Position numbers and translations under genes: made by a program. Under the pieces are notes generated by a model. That model was not told the DNA's origin. It did no database searches and saw only the letters and a program-made list of their open reading frames with translations. Positions 52,603-61,677 of a stretch of 64,000 nucleotides of DNA are shown one piece after another. The DNA is taken from positions 2,170,001-2,234,000 of the forward strand of contig OZ244147.1 of assembly GCA_965216105.1 (NCBI GenBank). Reading direction: 5' to 3'. This DNA is from JAALLB01 sp017643495 (GTDB taxonomy: Bacteria > Pseudomonadota > Alphaproteobacteria > Rhizobiales > Rhizobiaceae). Every line of letters starts with the position of its first letter. Within the stretch, counting starts at the first letter, position 1.

Positions 52603-53250
52603 GTGAACGCAACAGAACAACTCAAAAACAACAACCTCCAAACATGGAACGCAGTCATCAACCACAAATTCTGTGCTGAACTGGCAGCAGGAACCCTGCC
52701 CGAAAGCAAAATGGGTTGGTATCTGGTCCAGGATTACAAGTTTATCGACAATTTTGTCCGCTTGCTTGCTACGGCCATAGCGCATGCCCCGACAATCAAT
52801 GACAGCGTGCCGGCAGCGCAATTCCTGGCGCTGGTGACGAGTACCGAGAACACGTATTTCCAACGAAGCTTTGTCGCCCTTGGAATTTCCAAAGCCCGGC
52901 AAGATGCTCCCCCCGCCCCCGAGACAAGCGCCTTTCAGAACCTGATGGAAGAAGCCCGCAAATCCGGCCGCTACGAACAGATGCTTGCCGTTCTCGTGGT
53001 TGCCGAATGGACATACCTGAGTTGGGCAGAACAATACACGCATTATTCTGACGACTTGCCATTCTGGTTTTCAGAATGGATCGACCTGCATTCCGGAGAA
53101 GGCTTTGAAAGTGTTGTGAGCTATCTCCGTGAGCAGCTGGACAAAACCTGGAAAACGCTGGCCCAAGACGAAAAGGATGCTGCTTCCGAAATGTTCAAAA
53201 AGGCCGTTCAATTCGAGCTGGACTTCTTCAACGCTGCATACAGCGCATAA
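52603..53250 (+). CDS. TenA-family thiaminase II-like protein lacking the catalytic cysteine
   Basis: A 215-residue all-helical protein of the TenA family, which salvages thiamin pyrimidine. NAVINHKFCAELAAGTLPES then KMGWYLVQDYKFIDNFVRLL is the family N-terminus, and AEQYTHYSDDLPFWFSEWID matches the conserved later region. Where TenA_C enzymes have their nucleophile (as in PCYWLY), this one has VVAEWTYL, so the cysteine is missing. That places it with TenA_E-type proteins or an uncharacterised branch. GTG 52603 fits the usual N-terminus, with AGAGG upstream; ATG 52549 would add 18 residues. It is divergent from secE and converges on the oxygenase gene. Confidence 0.85.
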   Translation: MNATEQLKNNNLQTWNAVINHKFCAELAAGTLPESKMGWYLVQDYKFIDNFVRLLATAIAHAPTINDSVPAAQFLALVTSTENTYFQRSFVALGISKARQDAPPAPETSAFQNLMEEARKSGRYEQMLAVLVVAEWTYLSWAEQYTHYSDDLPFWFSEWIDLHSGEGFESVVSYLREQLDKTWKTLAQDEKDAASEMFKKAVQFELDFFNAAYSA

Positions 53251-53282
53251 AAAAACACCCGCCATCCAGAGTTGGCGGGTGT
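53249..53282 (-). terminator. Rho-independent terminator after the oxygenase gene
   Basis: ACACCCGCCA (53255-53264), eight loop bases and TGGCGGGTGT (53273-53282) form a perfect ten-pair stem. On the minus strand seven T follow (53255-53249), reaching the tenA-like stop codon. It ends the acyltransferase-oxygenase unit. Confidence 0.92.
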
Positions 53283-53307
53283 AAACTGCAAAACTTCAGC
53301 GGTCTGT

Positions 53308-54246
53308 TCAGCCGTGTTTTGCATAGCTTTCAATATCTGACATGCCTGTTTCGGATGTCGGATCGACGCGGAAATCCACCTTGCGTATGATTTTCTCGCC
53401 CTGATCCAGTTTGAGCCCGCGCCAGGCAACTGCAAGACCTGCTTTTGCGTAAAATCCCGGACCACTGGTGTTTTGGGCCAGACCATTCATGCCGAATTTC
53501 CTGCGAAGAACGCCGTTTGCGTAATTCACCGCATACATTTTGCGCAATTCGCCTGTCCAGTGCTCTGTGGTGACTGAAATATTGAGGCAATCCTTGTTTT
53601 CCACGCGATGCGGGCAATTGAGCGGCCAGTGAACCATTTCGCCCGGTTTCAGGTCATAAACCTCGGCATGGTCATCAAAATAACGCTCATAGGGAATTTC
53701 TTCTTCCTGCAGCCCAAGAATAATCCCCTCAATACTTTTTTGCTCCAAGAATGGTGCTTCATTCGGGTACACGTAAACACGCTTTTCACCTTCAACCTGC
53801 CACAGTGACTGACCGGGCACGTCCGCATGGTAAAATACCTGGACAAGCGGAGAAGAAATCAGAATGCCAAATTTTCGCTTGAACGTTTCAAACTCAGGCA
53901 CATACCCTTCGAATTCCTCGAAGATATCCGTGAGAAGCCGATCAAAATCAGGATCAACTTTTTCTACCTGACGCAGGTTCAACCACATGCGCCCACGCTC
54001 GATTGCGTCAATCACATCATGGCCGGACATTCCGGTTTTGGTACCTTCACGCCAGGTAGGGTTTTCGGGATCATACCCCATCGTGTTGATGTTGTAATTG
54101 GTTTCCGGACAACGCTCGATCAGTCCTGCAAGATAATCCCGCTCAAAAAGACCTGTTTCCTTGAGACGGTGATGCAAAAGAAGTGACTGTTTACTGAAAA
54201 TTTTGGCATATTCGGGCTGCCAGTCGGTAATAATTGATTTGTTCAT
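53308..54246 (-). CDS. JmjC/cupin-like Fe(II)/2-oxoglutarate oxygenase-type protein
   Basis: A 312-residue soluble protein. The double-stranded beta-helix core has a likely iron triad: His140 and Asp142 in VFYHADVPGQ, and His213 in HWPLNCPHRVEN. SLWQVEGEKRVYVYPNEAPF between them is typical of JmjC-like cupins. Homologues in relatives are often labelled cupin-like or, doubtfully, transcriptional regulator; no DNA-binding domain is visible. ATG 54246 has GGGGAG about nine bases upstream; an earlier in-frame start (54291) is unlikely. It follows the fused acyltransferase by 100 bases on the same strand and ends at a terminator, so the two probably act in one pathway. Hydroxylation of an aminolipid is possible but unproven. 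Confidence 0.75.
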   Translation of the reverse strand: MNKSIITDWQPEYAKIFSKQSLLLHHRLKETGLFERDYLAGLIERCPETNYNINTMGYDPENPTWREGTKTGMSGHDVIDAIERGRMWLNLRQVEKVDPDFDRLLTDIFEEFEGYVPEFETFKRKFGILISSPLVQVFYHADVPGQSLWQVEGEKRVYVYPNEAPFLEQKSIEGIILGLQEEEIPYERYFDDHAEVYDLKPGEMVHWPLNCPHRVENKDCLNISVTTEHWTGELRKMYAVNYANGVLRRKFGMNGLAQNTSGPGFYAKAGLAVAWRGLKLDQGEKIIRKVDFRVDPTSETGMSDIESYAKHG

Positions 54247-54346
54247 GTCAGCTACTCCCCGTAGTTTCTGACACATGCATAACAAACACAAATTTCAAAC
54301 CGATTAGCCGGGTAATGAAAAACCGAAAGGCTTTATAAAGGGTTTG

Positions 54347-56146
54347 TTAACGACCGGCGAGAAATTCCACGGCCCCTGCTTCGCCAAAATAGCGCCGGAT
54401 GAGTGACCGGTTGATATTCTTGAGATCAAGAATGGTCACGCCTGCGGTGGCATTATCCAGTTCCTTCCAAACACCAAAGCCTGCATATTTGCAGCCTACA
54501 TTGGCATAATGGCGGAAGAGAACGGGCAGTTGCCGTTTTCCACCTTCAAGCCCGTCGATCATGTTGCCCAGACTGCCAAAGGATTTACAGGCCTTTTCCA
54601 GACGCCCGATATCAACCTCACGCGGGATATCAAGATCAAGAGAGCGGCGTGGGGTGAAGAAACCACGCATCGATTTCTCTTCCAGATTGCTCATTATGTA
54701 ACGGCGCAGCAATTCACGGGAGACCGGATTGTAATTCCTGCCCATGGTCACCGGACCGAACAGATATCTGATCGACTTTCGGCTTCTCGGAATTTCAAGG
54801 ATCGCACGCCAAAGCAACATCAGGGGTGAGAAACTTTTCTGGTACTCGGGCAGAATTGCAGCACGCCCCAACTCCATGGAATTGGGAAGCAGCGTCTGGA
54901 ATTCGGGCGACAGGTCGAAAATCGAACTTGTGACCAGATTTTCTGCACTGACCGGCATGTTATCGGGGTCTGGCAAGGTATATCGATAGACACCGATAAT
55001 CTTTTTGCGATTCTCGTCCCAAAGGATGAAATGTTTGTACCATTCATCGAACGTATCGCGCAGTTCGTCCGCATCAGTCACATTGGTCTGGGATGCATAA
55101 GCCTGGAACCGGACTTCACAGATCATTTCCATTGTTTTGGGACATTCATCCCCGTGCATCTGGAAAATCGTATATCCGTTCTGGCGAACGATGACTTCTT
55201 TCTCAGCCAGAATCTGCTCAACCTTACTTCCCGAGATTTCTGCCGGAACTCGGCTGACCAGCGCAGCTTCCTGGTCGGTACGGTGGGCGGGAGCAATCAG
55301 CTCAGGTATGTCCGGCACACTGGAAGCGCCTGTTTTCAGTGCATAAACAAGGCTTCGCGAAAAAGTTCCAGCCGATACGGTTTTGGAAACCTGTGAGAGA
55401 CTTGTTGCACTTACCGGTTCACCGATCCGGAACGTAAAGTCATGCCCACCACGCAGGAATTCCCGCAACAGCATGTAAGTGCGTATACGTGGATGAATCA
55501 GGCCTGACAGATTGAACAGCATTGAATTTCTGCCACTGATGAAAATGGGCACCATTTCACCACCGCTGACCTCAACAAACCGGCGAACCTGATCCGTCCA
55601 CTCACTGTCCGATATGGTCCAGTCCGAAGTTTTCAAATGAGAACATATCCGCCCCGGGAAAAGAGCGAGGTCTCCGCCTTCACGCAAGTGCTTCAAGGCG
55701 ACTGCGATTGATTTCCGGTTTTGTCCGCGTGATACATCGGCAGCAAACGGATCCACAAACAACAACCGCTTTTCTTCCAGTTGGGTGGCTGCAAGCAACT
55801 TGTTTGCAAAAATCAGGATGTTTTCGCGATATGCTGTAAGAAGCCTGAACATGGCGAAGGCATCGGGCAGACCATATGGATGATTGGCCACGAAAACCTT
55901 GGGTTTGTCGCTCAACCCTTCCAGCACCTCCGGGTTTTCACAACGCCAGTTAATGTTCAACCGATTGAACAATATATCAATGAGGGGCCCGGCCTCCGGC
56001 CACGGCTCGCCTATTTCACGCATGATGCGGTTGATCTTGTCCGCACCAACAATTTTTTCGATTGTCTTCAGCAGTAGAGGCGGGAAACCCGAGTTCTCAT
56101 CCAGACCAAGAACCTTCTCTGTGGAGAGATATTTCCCTGATGACAT
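54347..56146 (-). CDS. Fused PlsC-type and OlsB-like (GNAT) bifunctional acyltransferase
   Basis: A 599-residue two-domain enzyme. The N-terminal half is a PlsC-type O-acyltransferase: VFVANHPYGLPDAF (His89, Asp95, spacing one longer than the common HX4D) and LALFPGRICSH near 162-170. The C-terminal half, after about residue 310, is an OlsB-like N-acyltransferase: MICEVRFQAYASQTNVTDAD, SMELGRAAILPEYQKSFSPL, RYLFGPVTMGRNYNPVS and LPVLFRHYANVGCKYAGFGV. The order resembles OlsF, which makes ornithine lipids alone, with N-acylation by the C-terminal and O-acylation by the N-terminal domain. The amino-acid head group here is unknown. ATG 56146 has GGGGAAC six bases upstream. The oxygenase gene follows. 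Confidence 0.82.
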   Translation of the reverse strand: MSSGKYLSTEKVLGLDENSGFPPLLLKTIEKIVGADKINRIMREIGEPWPEAGPLIDILFNRLNINWRCENPEVLEGLSDKPKVFVANHPYGLPDAFAMFRLLTAYRENILIFANKLLAATQLEEKRLLFVDPFAADVSRGQNRKSIAVALKHLREGGDLALFPGRICSHLKTSDWTISDSEWTDQVRRFVEVSGGEMVPIFISGRNSMLFNLSGLIHPRIRTYMLLREFLRGGHDFTFRIGEPVSATSLSQVSKTVSAGTFSRSLVYALKTGASSVPDIPELIAPAHRTDQEAALVSRVPAEISGSKVEQILAEKEVIVRQNGYTIFQMHGDECPKTMEMICEVRFQAYASQTNVTDADELRDTFDEWYKHFILWDENRKKIIGVYRYTLPDPDNMPVSAENLVTSSIFDLSPEFQTLLPNSMELGRAAILPEYQKSFSPLMLLWRAILEIPRSRKSIRYLFGPVTMGRNYNPVSRELLRRYIMSNLEEKSMRGFFTPRRSLDLDIPREVDIGRLEKACKSFGSLGNMIDGLEGGKRQLPVLFRHYANVGCKYAGFGVWKELDNATAGVTILDLKNINRSLIRRYFGEAGAVEFLAGR

Positions 56147-56405
56147 GGCAAAGTTCCCCGTTTGACGACAATTCGCCAAGTTCAACCCGTGAGCAAAAGC
56201 TACTCGTTTATCTCAAAAATCCCCTGCCGCATTGCTATCAAAGCCAAGTGTTTTTCGCAACTGAAACACCGGTCAACCAGAGGAATGCACACTTGTCTTT
56301 CATTTTGTGGGCAGAAATGTGAAGCACCCTGCCCGTCTCAGAACAGCAGATTTACATCACTCGAAACTGCAGGCAAGCTGAAACCTTGCGACAACAGGAG
56401 TTCCA

Positions 56406-58166
56406 ATGTTCAGACTGTACAGATTTTTCCCGGCCGTCCTTGTTTTCCTATTGGCATGTTTGGGAGCATCACAGGCACAACAAACCGCTGACCAGATTGA
56501 TCCCGAACAAGCATCCGGCAAAGCACAAAACGACCTTGTTCATGCGAAAACGCACATGGTGGCATCCGCAAATCCGTATGCCAGCAAAGCCGGAATGGAA
56601 ATCCTGAATGATGGCGGGAACGCAATTGACGCAATGGTCGCAGTACAGCTTGTGCTCGGTCTTGTAGAACCCCAGTCATCCGGCCTGGGTGGTGGTGCGT
56701 TTCTTGTTTATTTTGACGGCACGGAAAACAGGCTGACAACATATGACGGTCGCGAGACTGCTCCGGCGGATGCGACAGCTGACATGTTTCTTGACCAGAA
56801 CGGCCAGCCAATGCGGTTTTTCGATGCGGTTGTCGGTGGCAGGTCTGTTGGCACTCCCGGGACAGTGAAACTGCTGCATGAAACGCACAAGAAGCATGGA
56901 AAACTTGCTTGGGAACGCTTGTTTGAACCGGCAATTCATCTGGCTGAGAATGGCTTCAAGGTTTCACCGAGACTGAACAGTCTGATCTCCAATTCTGCGG
57001 AAAGCCTGTACCGGTTTGAAGCCACCAGAAACTATTTCCTCTCGGAAGAAGGTGTGCCCCTGTTTCCCGGTACAATTATAAGAAATGCAGAATATGCCAA
57101 TACATTGAGAATGATCGCAAAGAACGGTGCCGATGCATTTTACAAGGGAGAGTTGGCGGAACGGATTGTACAAACGGTTCAGAATGCGCCGGGCAATCCC
57201 GGTAAACTCTCTCTTGATGATCTTTCCGGATACCGTATCAAGGAACGCAGACCGGTTTGCCTGAACTATCGTGAACATGACATTTGCGGCATGGGACCAC
57301 CTTCATCGGGTGCATTGACCGTAGGTCAGATATTGGGAATTCTGGAGCCTTATGATCTGAGAAAGCTCGGACCAACAGCGCCGGAAAGCTGGCGTCTCAT
57401 TGGCGATGCTTCCAGGCTGGCCTTCGCGGACCGCAGCCAGTACATGGCAGACAGCGATTTTGTTAAGTTGCCAAAAGGCTTGTTGAACAAGTCGTATCTG
57501 GAGCAAAGATCCAAATTGTTGTCCAGAGAGAATGCGCTTGGGCAAGATGACGTTCTGCCTGGCAATCCTCCCCAGGATCATGCCTCAAGTTTTGCCGCTG
57601 ACAATTCTCTTGAATTGCCATCTACCAGCCACTTTTCTATCGCCGACAGGTTTGGCAACGTATTGTCGATGACAACGACAATTGAAAACGGTTTCGGGTC
57701 CCGGCTGATGGTCGGCGGCTTTCTGCTCAACAATGAACTGACGGATTTTTCATTCGTACCTGAAATTGGCGGGCAACTGGTTGCAAACCGCATAGAACCG
57801 GGAAAACGCCCAAGATCGTCGATGGCGCCTACCATTGTAATGAAGGACGGCAAGCCGGTGCTTGCCGTAGGCTCACCGGGTGGCAGCCGGATTATCGGCT
57901 ATGTGGCAAAGACTCTCATTGCCTGGATTGACTGGGATATGGACGTGCAGTCTGCAATCAACCTGCCTCATCTGCTGAACAGGTTTGGCACCTATGATCT
58001 TGAGAAAGGCACGACAGCCGAACAACTTGAAAAACCGCTGGAAAAGCTTGGCTACAAGACAGAAATACGGGACCTCAATTCTGGTCTTCACGCCATAGAA
58101 ATCACCACTCAAGGGTTTGAAGGTGGTGCCGATCCCCGGCGCGAAGGACTTGCAGTTGGACAATGA
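56406..58166 (+). CDS. ggt: Gamma-glutamyltransferase
   Basis: A 586-residue periplasmic N-terminal-nucleophile hydrolase that transfers or hydrolyses the gamma-glutamyl group of glutathione. A signal peptide (FFPAVLVFLLACLGASQAQ) is present. The proenzyme cleaves itself before Thr407 (LPS-TSHFSIAD), making large and small subunits. SGLGGGAFLVYF and GRETAPADAT with its arginine bind substrate, and the small subunit has GSPGGSRIIGYV. GGAG lies seven bases before the ATG. It is monocistronic and divergent from the fused acyltransferase across 259 bases. Confidence 0.96.
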   Translation: MFRLYRFFPAVLVFLLACLGASQAQQTADQIDPEQASGKAQNDLVHAKTHMVASANPYASKAGMEILNDGGNAIDAMVAVQLVLGLVEPQSSGLGGGAFLVYFDGTENRLTTYDGRETAPADATADMFLDQNGQPMRFFDAVVGGRSVGTPGTVKLLHETHKKHGKLAWERLFEPAIHLAENGFKVSPRLNSLISNSAESLYRFEATRNYFLSEEGVPLFPGTIIRNAEYANTLRMIAKNGADAFYKGELAERIVQTVQNAPGNPGKLSLDDLSGYRIKERRPVCLNYREHDICGMGPPSSGALTVGQILGILEPYDLRKLGPTAPESWRLIGDASRLAFADRSQYMADSDFVKLPKGLLNKSYLEQRSKLLSRENALGQDDVLPGNPPQDHASSFAADNSLELPSTSHFSIADRFGNVLSMTTTIENGFGSRLMVGGFLLNNELTDFSFVPEIGGQLVANRIEPGKRPRSSMAPTIVMKDGKPVLAVGSPGGSRIIGYVAKTLIAWIDWDMDVQSAINLPHLLNRFGTYDLEKGTTAEQLEKPLEKLGYKTEIRDLNSGLHAIEITTQGFEGGADPRREGLAVGQ

Positions 58167-58181
58167 CATTTGCCATTGTCC
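58158..58181. terminator. Inverted repeat at the ggt end, possible two-way terminator
   Basis: GGACAATG (58158-58165) and CATTGTCC (58174-58181) form a perfect eight-pair stem across the ggt stop codon and end eight bases before the stop of the convergent gene. No T-run follows on either strand, so termination is uncertain. Confidence 0.35.
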
Positions 58182-58188
58182 GACCTGA

Positions 58189-58416
58189 TCAGCTGCGGAG
58201 AATACGCCTCATGTTATCGATCAAGCGCTCCTGCTCGGCTGTGAGGGCCTGAATTTCTTCGAGGTACTCTGCTTCTTCCGCAGTTACCCGCTGAGCTATT
58301 ACGCCCATCAACCCGTCTACAGAACCAGAAAGACGCTCCATGCGAGCAATCATTCGCGCCTTGGTACAAAGTGCTTCTGATGGTGGAAATTCGATTTCAC
58401 TTGCTGGTCGTATCAT
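58189..58416 (-). CDS. Small helical protein of unknown function
   Basis: A 75-residue soluble protein I do not recognise. Its centre and end (ARMIARMERLSGSVDGLMGV and EYLEEIQALTAEQERLIDNM) look like two amphipathic helices that could pair as a helical hairpin or dimer. ATG 58416 has AGGGAAG upstream; the frame opens at 58467. It lies between the convergent ggt and the divergent NAD kinase gene. Clean coding up to both flanking genes supports it as real. Confidence 0.6.
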   Translation of the reverse strand: MIRPASEIEFPPSEALCTKARMIARMERLSGSVDGLMGVIAQRVTAEEAEYLEEIQALTAEQERLIDNMRRILRS

Positions 58417-58577
58417 GGCTTCCCTACTCAAAACTTGGCATCCATCCGCTTGTCGAATGACTGACATGGATCGTAGACCGGCATGGTTAAAAATCCCTTA
58501 CAGCCACAGTTTGACAAGGCTTTGCTTGAGGGCACCTGCATGATAGGGAAGGATTTTTGAAACTCCGGGAACGGCTC

Positions 58578-59342
58578 GTGAAAAAGAAAATTGCATTTGT
58601 TGCCAGCGATGCTGATGAAGCCCAGGCTGCCCATGAAAAGCTGGTCTCGATCTATGGCAACAACCTGCCGAGTGAAGCCGATATTCTCGTCGCTCTGGGT
58701 GGCGATGGCTTCATGCTGCAGACCCAGCACGATTTCATGAACAGCGGAATTCCAATCTATGGAATGAACAAGGGTACAGTCGGTTTTTTGATGAATGAAT
58801 ACAGAACCGACAACCTTCACCAAAGGCTTGCTAATGCCGTGCGCAGCAAAATTCGCCCACTGGTGATGCGTGCAACAGACATGGACGGCCAAATACACGA
58901 GGCACATGCAATCAATGAAGTTTCACTACTTCGCCAATCCTACCAGGCTGCCAGCCTCAAGATAACAACAGACAGGAAGCTTCGGATGGAGGCACTGGTC
59001 TGTGATGGAGTGCTGGTCGCAACCCCTGCAGGATCAACCGCCTACAATCTTTCCGCGCACGGCCCTATTCTTCCGCTGAGTGCCCCCCTGCTCGCACTTA
59101 CCCCTGTCAGCCCGTTCCGGCCAAGACGGTGGCGAGGCGCATTGTTGCCCAACACGTCAGAAGTTCTCATAGAAGTGAATGAACCCAAGAAACGACCAGT
59201 AAATGCTGTCGCCGACCATACGGAAGTCAAGTCAGTCCGTGAGGTTCGAATTGCACTGGACATGGATCAGGTAGGTACAATCCTGTTTGATGCCGATCAT
59301 TCATGGGATGACCGGATACTTGCCGAACAGTTCCAGTACTGA
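58578..59342 (+). CDS. nadK: NAD kinase
   Basis: A 254-residue enzyme making NADP from NAD and ATP. The GGDG motif is LVALGGDGFMLQ at residues 37-48. NEVSLLRQSYQAA and VCDGVLVATPAGSTAYNLSA supply the NAD site. GTG 58578 gives MKKKIAFVASDADEAQAAHE, matching relatives, with GGGA seven bases upstream; TTG 58557 in the same frame, also preceded by purine-rich sequence, is the alternative. It ends three bases before the convergent DUF2336 gene. Confidence 0.96.
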   Translation: MKKKIAFVASDADEAQAAHEKLVSIYGNNLPSEADILVALGGDGFMLQTQHDFMNSGIPIYGMNKGTVGFLMNEYRTDNLHQRLANAVRSKIRPLVMRATDMDGQIHEAHAINEVSLLRQSYQAASLKITTDRKLRMEALVCDGVLVATPAGSTAYNLSAHGPILPLSAPLLALTPVSPFRPRRWRGALLPNTSEVLIEVNEPKKRPVNAVADHTEVKSVREVRIALDMDQVGTILFDADHSWDDRILAEQFQY

Positions 59343-59345
59343 GAA

Positions 59346-60821
59346 TCAGGCAGCCTTGGAAACAGGTGAATTCAACAAGGCATCCGAGGTGAACAGTTCC
59401 GGATTGTCCTCCAGTGGCACAAGGTCAATGAAATCCGGGGCGATTCCGCTCTTTGAACGGGTTTCAAAGCTATTGGCCGCAACTGCAAAATCCGGCTGAA
59501 TCTGTCTTGCTTCCGGAGTTTCCTTACGGAGTTGAGCGCCAGACTGCTGTTTGAGCGGGACTGTCAGGGGCAGGTCAATTTCATCAGCGACAAGTTCAGT
59601 ATGAATGACTGTTACAGCCTGTCTTTCCGGCTCCGGTTGTTTTTCGGAAGAAATTTCAGCGATGCAGTGAACTGCTTCAGGAGCCCGCTTTGCGATTTCC
59701 ATTGCCTTGGATTTCGCGCTCTCCCTTGCAGCCTCTGCTGAAAGTTTACGCAGCAGGACCAAAAGCTCATCAACGATCTCATCCGGCTCACCGCAATACG
59801 CGTTCAGTACATCCCTGGTGACAATAAACGGCATGCGCTCCTGGTTTATTTTTGAACCAGAAAGCAGCAACCTGCGCCACGTGGCAATTGCACTGGCAAA
59901 GATACGGAATGCGGAAGATGGCAAACCGGCCCGGTCGTACACTGCCCGAAATGCGGACTGCCGGTCCCGCGAGAGAATTGTTTCCACTCGCGCGAAACGA
60001 ATGCCGCTAAGTTCGGAAAAAGCACGGGCAACCAGAGTAATGTTCCCCATGCAGACAGCACGAAGCAGGAACGAAACCGTCAATTGCCCTTCTGTTACAA
60101 GGCTTTTCACAATGCTTTCCACGTCTTCGTCAGAAACGCTGGCCGCAAATGAAATAGCGGATTTCTCCCACGCTTCCCTGGCAACAGTGGCTGCCCGGTC
60201 GCTCGAAATCCAGTTATTGCCGGCAACAAATGTGCTGAGCGATGTGCTGAGTCTTGTAATGAGCAGCAAACGGCTTTCTGCAGCAAGGTCAGTCCGGTCC
60301 ATAAGGAGATTGCGGATATCTGCCGAAGCGCCAAACCTCTCAGCGATGCAATGCAGTCCGGATTTTGAAAAATCGGCCACCGGATTTGCCAACACTCCCA
60401 TACAGGCTTCTTCGCAACCGTCATTGCAGATTGCATCCAACACAAGGTCTGACAACCAAGGACGGCAAGAAATTGCAATTTGTTTGTCGATCTCGCCTGT
60501 TCGGACGTAGTCAACCAGTTCGAAGTCATGGAAAACCGGTGAACGGGAAAGCACAATGACAGATACTTCGAGGACATCACCGGCCAGAGCCGTGACTATA
60601 TGACGGGGCGCTCCCTTGTGGGCGCCCAAAGCAGATGCAAGTGCAACACGGACTTTCACGGCTTCATCTTCGAGCAGCATGGTAAGAGCCGCTTCCAAAT
60701 CTTCTTTTTCCGAGGCCTCTATATCCTTGCGGAAATAAGCCCGGACCATTGCCGTCGCAGCCTCAACACGCTTGCTGACTGGTGCCGTAACAACCCATTC
60801 CAGAAAATACTCAATTACCAT
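59346..60821 (-). CDS. DUF2336 domain-containing protein
   Basis: A 491-residue protein of a family found mainly in alphaproteobacteria, function unknown. The N-terminal VIEYFLEWVVTAPVSKRVEA and later helices resemble HEAT-like repeats (VRVALASALGAHKGAPRHIV). From about residue 395 it becomes polar and probably disordered, ending in NPELFTSDALLNSPVSKAA. No signal peptide or membrane segment. ATG 60821 has GGTGAG about five bases upstream; the frame extends 21 codons further. Confidence 0.82.
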   Translation of the reverse strand: MVIEYFLEWVVTAPVSKRVEAATAMVRAYFRKDIEASEKEDLEAALTMLLEDEAVKVRVALASALGAHKGAPRHIVTALAGDVLEVSVIVLSRSPVFHDFELVDYVRTGEIDKQIAISCRPWLSDLVLDAICNDGCEEACMGVLANPVADFSKSGLHCIAERFGASADIRNLLMDRTDLAAESRLLLITRLSTSLSTFVAGNNWISSDRAATVAREAWEKSAISFAASVSDEDVESIVKSLVTEGQLTVSFLLRAVCMGNITLVARAFSELSGIRFARVETILSRDRQSAFRAVYDRAGLPSSAFRIFASAIATWRRLLLSGSKINQERMPFIVTRDVLNAYCGEPDEIVDELLVLLRKLSAEAARESAKSKAMEIAKRAPEAVHCIAEISSEKQPEPERQAVTVIHTELVADEIDLPLTVPLKQQSGAQLRKETPEARQIQPDFAVAANSFETRSKSGIAPDFIDLVPLEDNPELFTSDALLNSPVSKAA

Positions 60822-60939
60822 ACTACTCACCGACAAATACTGTGCCTGCTCCATGACAGGCAAAACAGTTATATCGGCAAACAATTAACGATCAGTTCAC
60901 CATGAAATGAAACGCTTCATTAAGCAGATCCGACCGGAT

Positions 60940-61551
60940 TTATTCGGTCCACTCCGGTCTTGGCATCTCATGAAGACCATCTGAAAAGCCGAAATCGAGA
61001 TAGCCAAGCCTGGTAACCGGATCTGACATGGTCACATCGAAGCGGCCTGCCCGGATGGCCTGATCATCAATATGGATGCCAACCACCTGACCTATAACCA
61101 TTACTGATCCAGTTTTTTCTCCCTCAACAGTCTTCGGCTCGATTACATCGGTAACCTTGCACTCAAGATTGGCCAGAGCATTTGCCACCCTTGGTGGTGC
61201 CACCAGTCTGCTTTCAGACCGCTCAATACCGCAATGATCAAACTCGCTGATACCTGCCGGAGCAGGAATGCTTGACGCATTCATGGCTTCTTCAAGTGAA
61301 CGACTGGCATAGTTGTAAACGAACTCGCCCGTTTCGATCGCATTGTTTGCGGTATCCTTGTACCCTTCAGATGAAAACATCAGCATTGGCGGTCTGCCGC
61401 CGACCAGATTGAAAAAACTGTATGGAGCAAGATTTGCCAGTCCATCCTTTGACAAGGTAGATATCCAGCCAATGGGTCGCGGCGCAATGATTGCCTTGAC
61501 CGGATCAAATGGCAGCACTTCCCTGTCACGGGTCTCGGGTGTAAAAAACAT
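60940..61551 (-). CDS. Flavin reductase-like FMN-binding protein
   Basis: A 203-residue protein of the flavin reductase/FMN-binding split-barrel family. RPIGWISTLSKDGLANLAPY contains the motif that contacts FMN phosphate, and PPMLMFSSEGYKDTANNAIE follows as usual. Members reduce flavin with NAD(P)H or bind FMN as oxidoreductases; the partner is not evident. It is 118 bases upstream of the DUF2336 gene on the same strand, and no monooxygenase gene is adjacent. Confidence 0.88.
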   Translation of the reverse strand: MFFTPETRDREVLPFDPVKAIIAPRPIGWISTLSKDGLANLAPYSFFNLVGGRPPMLMFSSEGYKDTANNAIETGEFVYNYASRSLEEAMNASSIPAPAGISEFDHCGIERSESRLVAPPRVANALANLECKVTDVIEPKTVEGEKTGSVMVIGQVVGIHIDDQAIRAGRFDVTMSDPVTRLGYLDFGFSDGLHEMPRPEWTE

Positions 61552-61677
61552 TTAAGGCAGGTCCGAAAATTGATAGTGCCCATGAACTATGCGTTTCGGC
61601 TTGCCAATGCAATCGGCTGCCATGAAAAGTACGGATTTTTCCTGTTTTCATGAAAAGCCCCGTTTACAGGTCACCAC

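Noticed and set aside
58156..58181. Second copy of the TetR operator at the ggt 3' end
   Set aside because: It shares TTGGACAA, but the arms are in the opposite order and the site lies between convergent genes; a simple hairpin explains it better.
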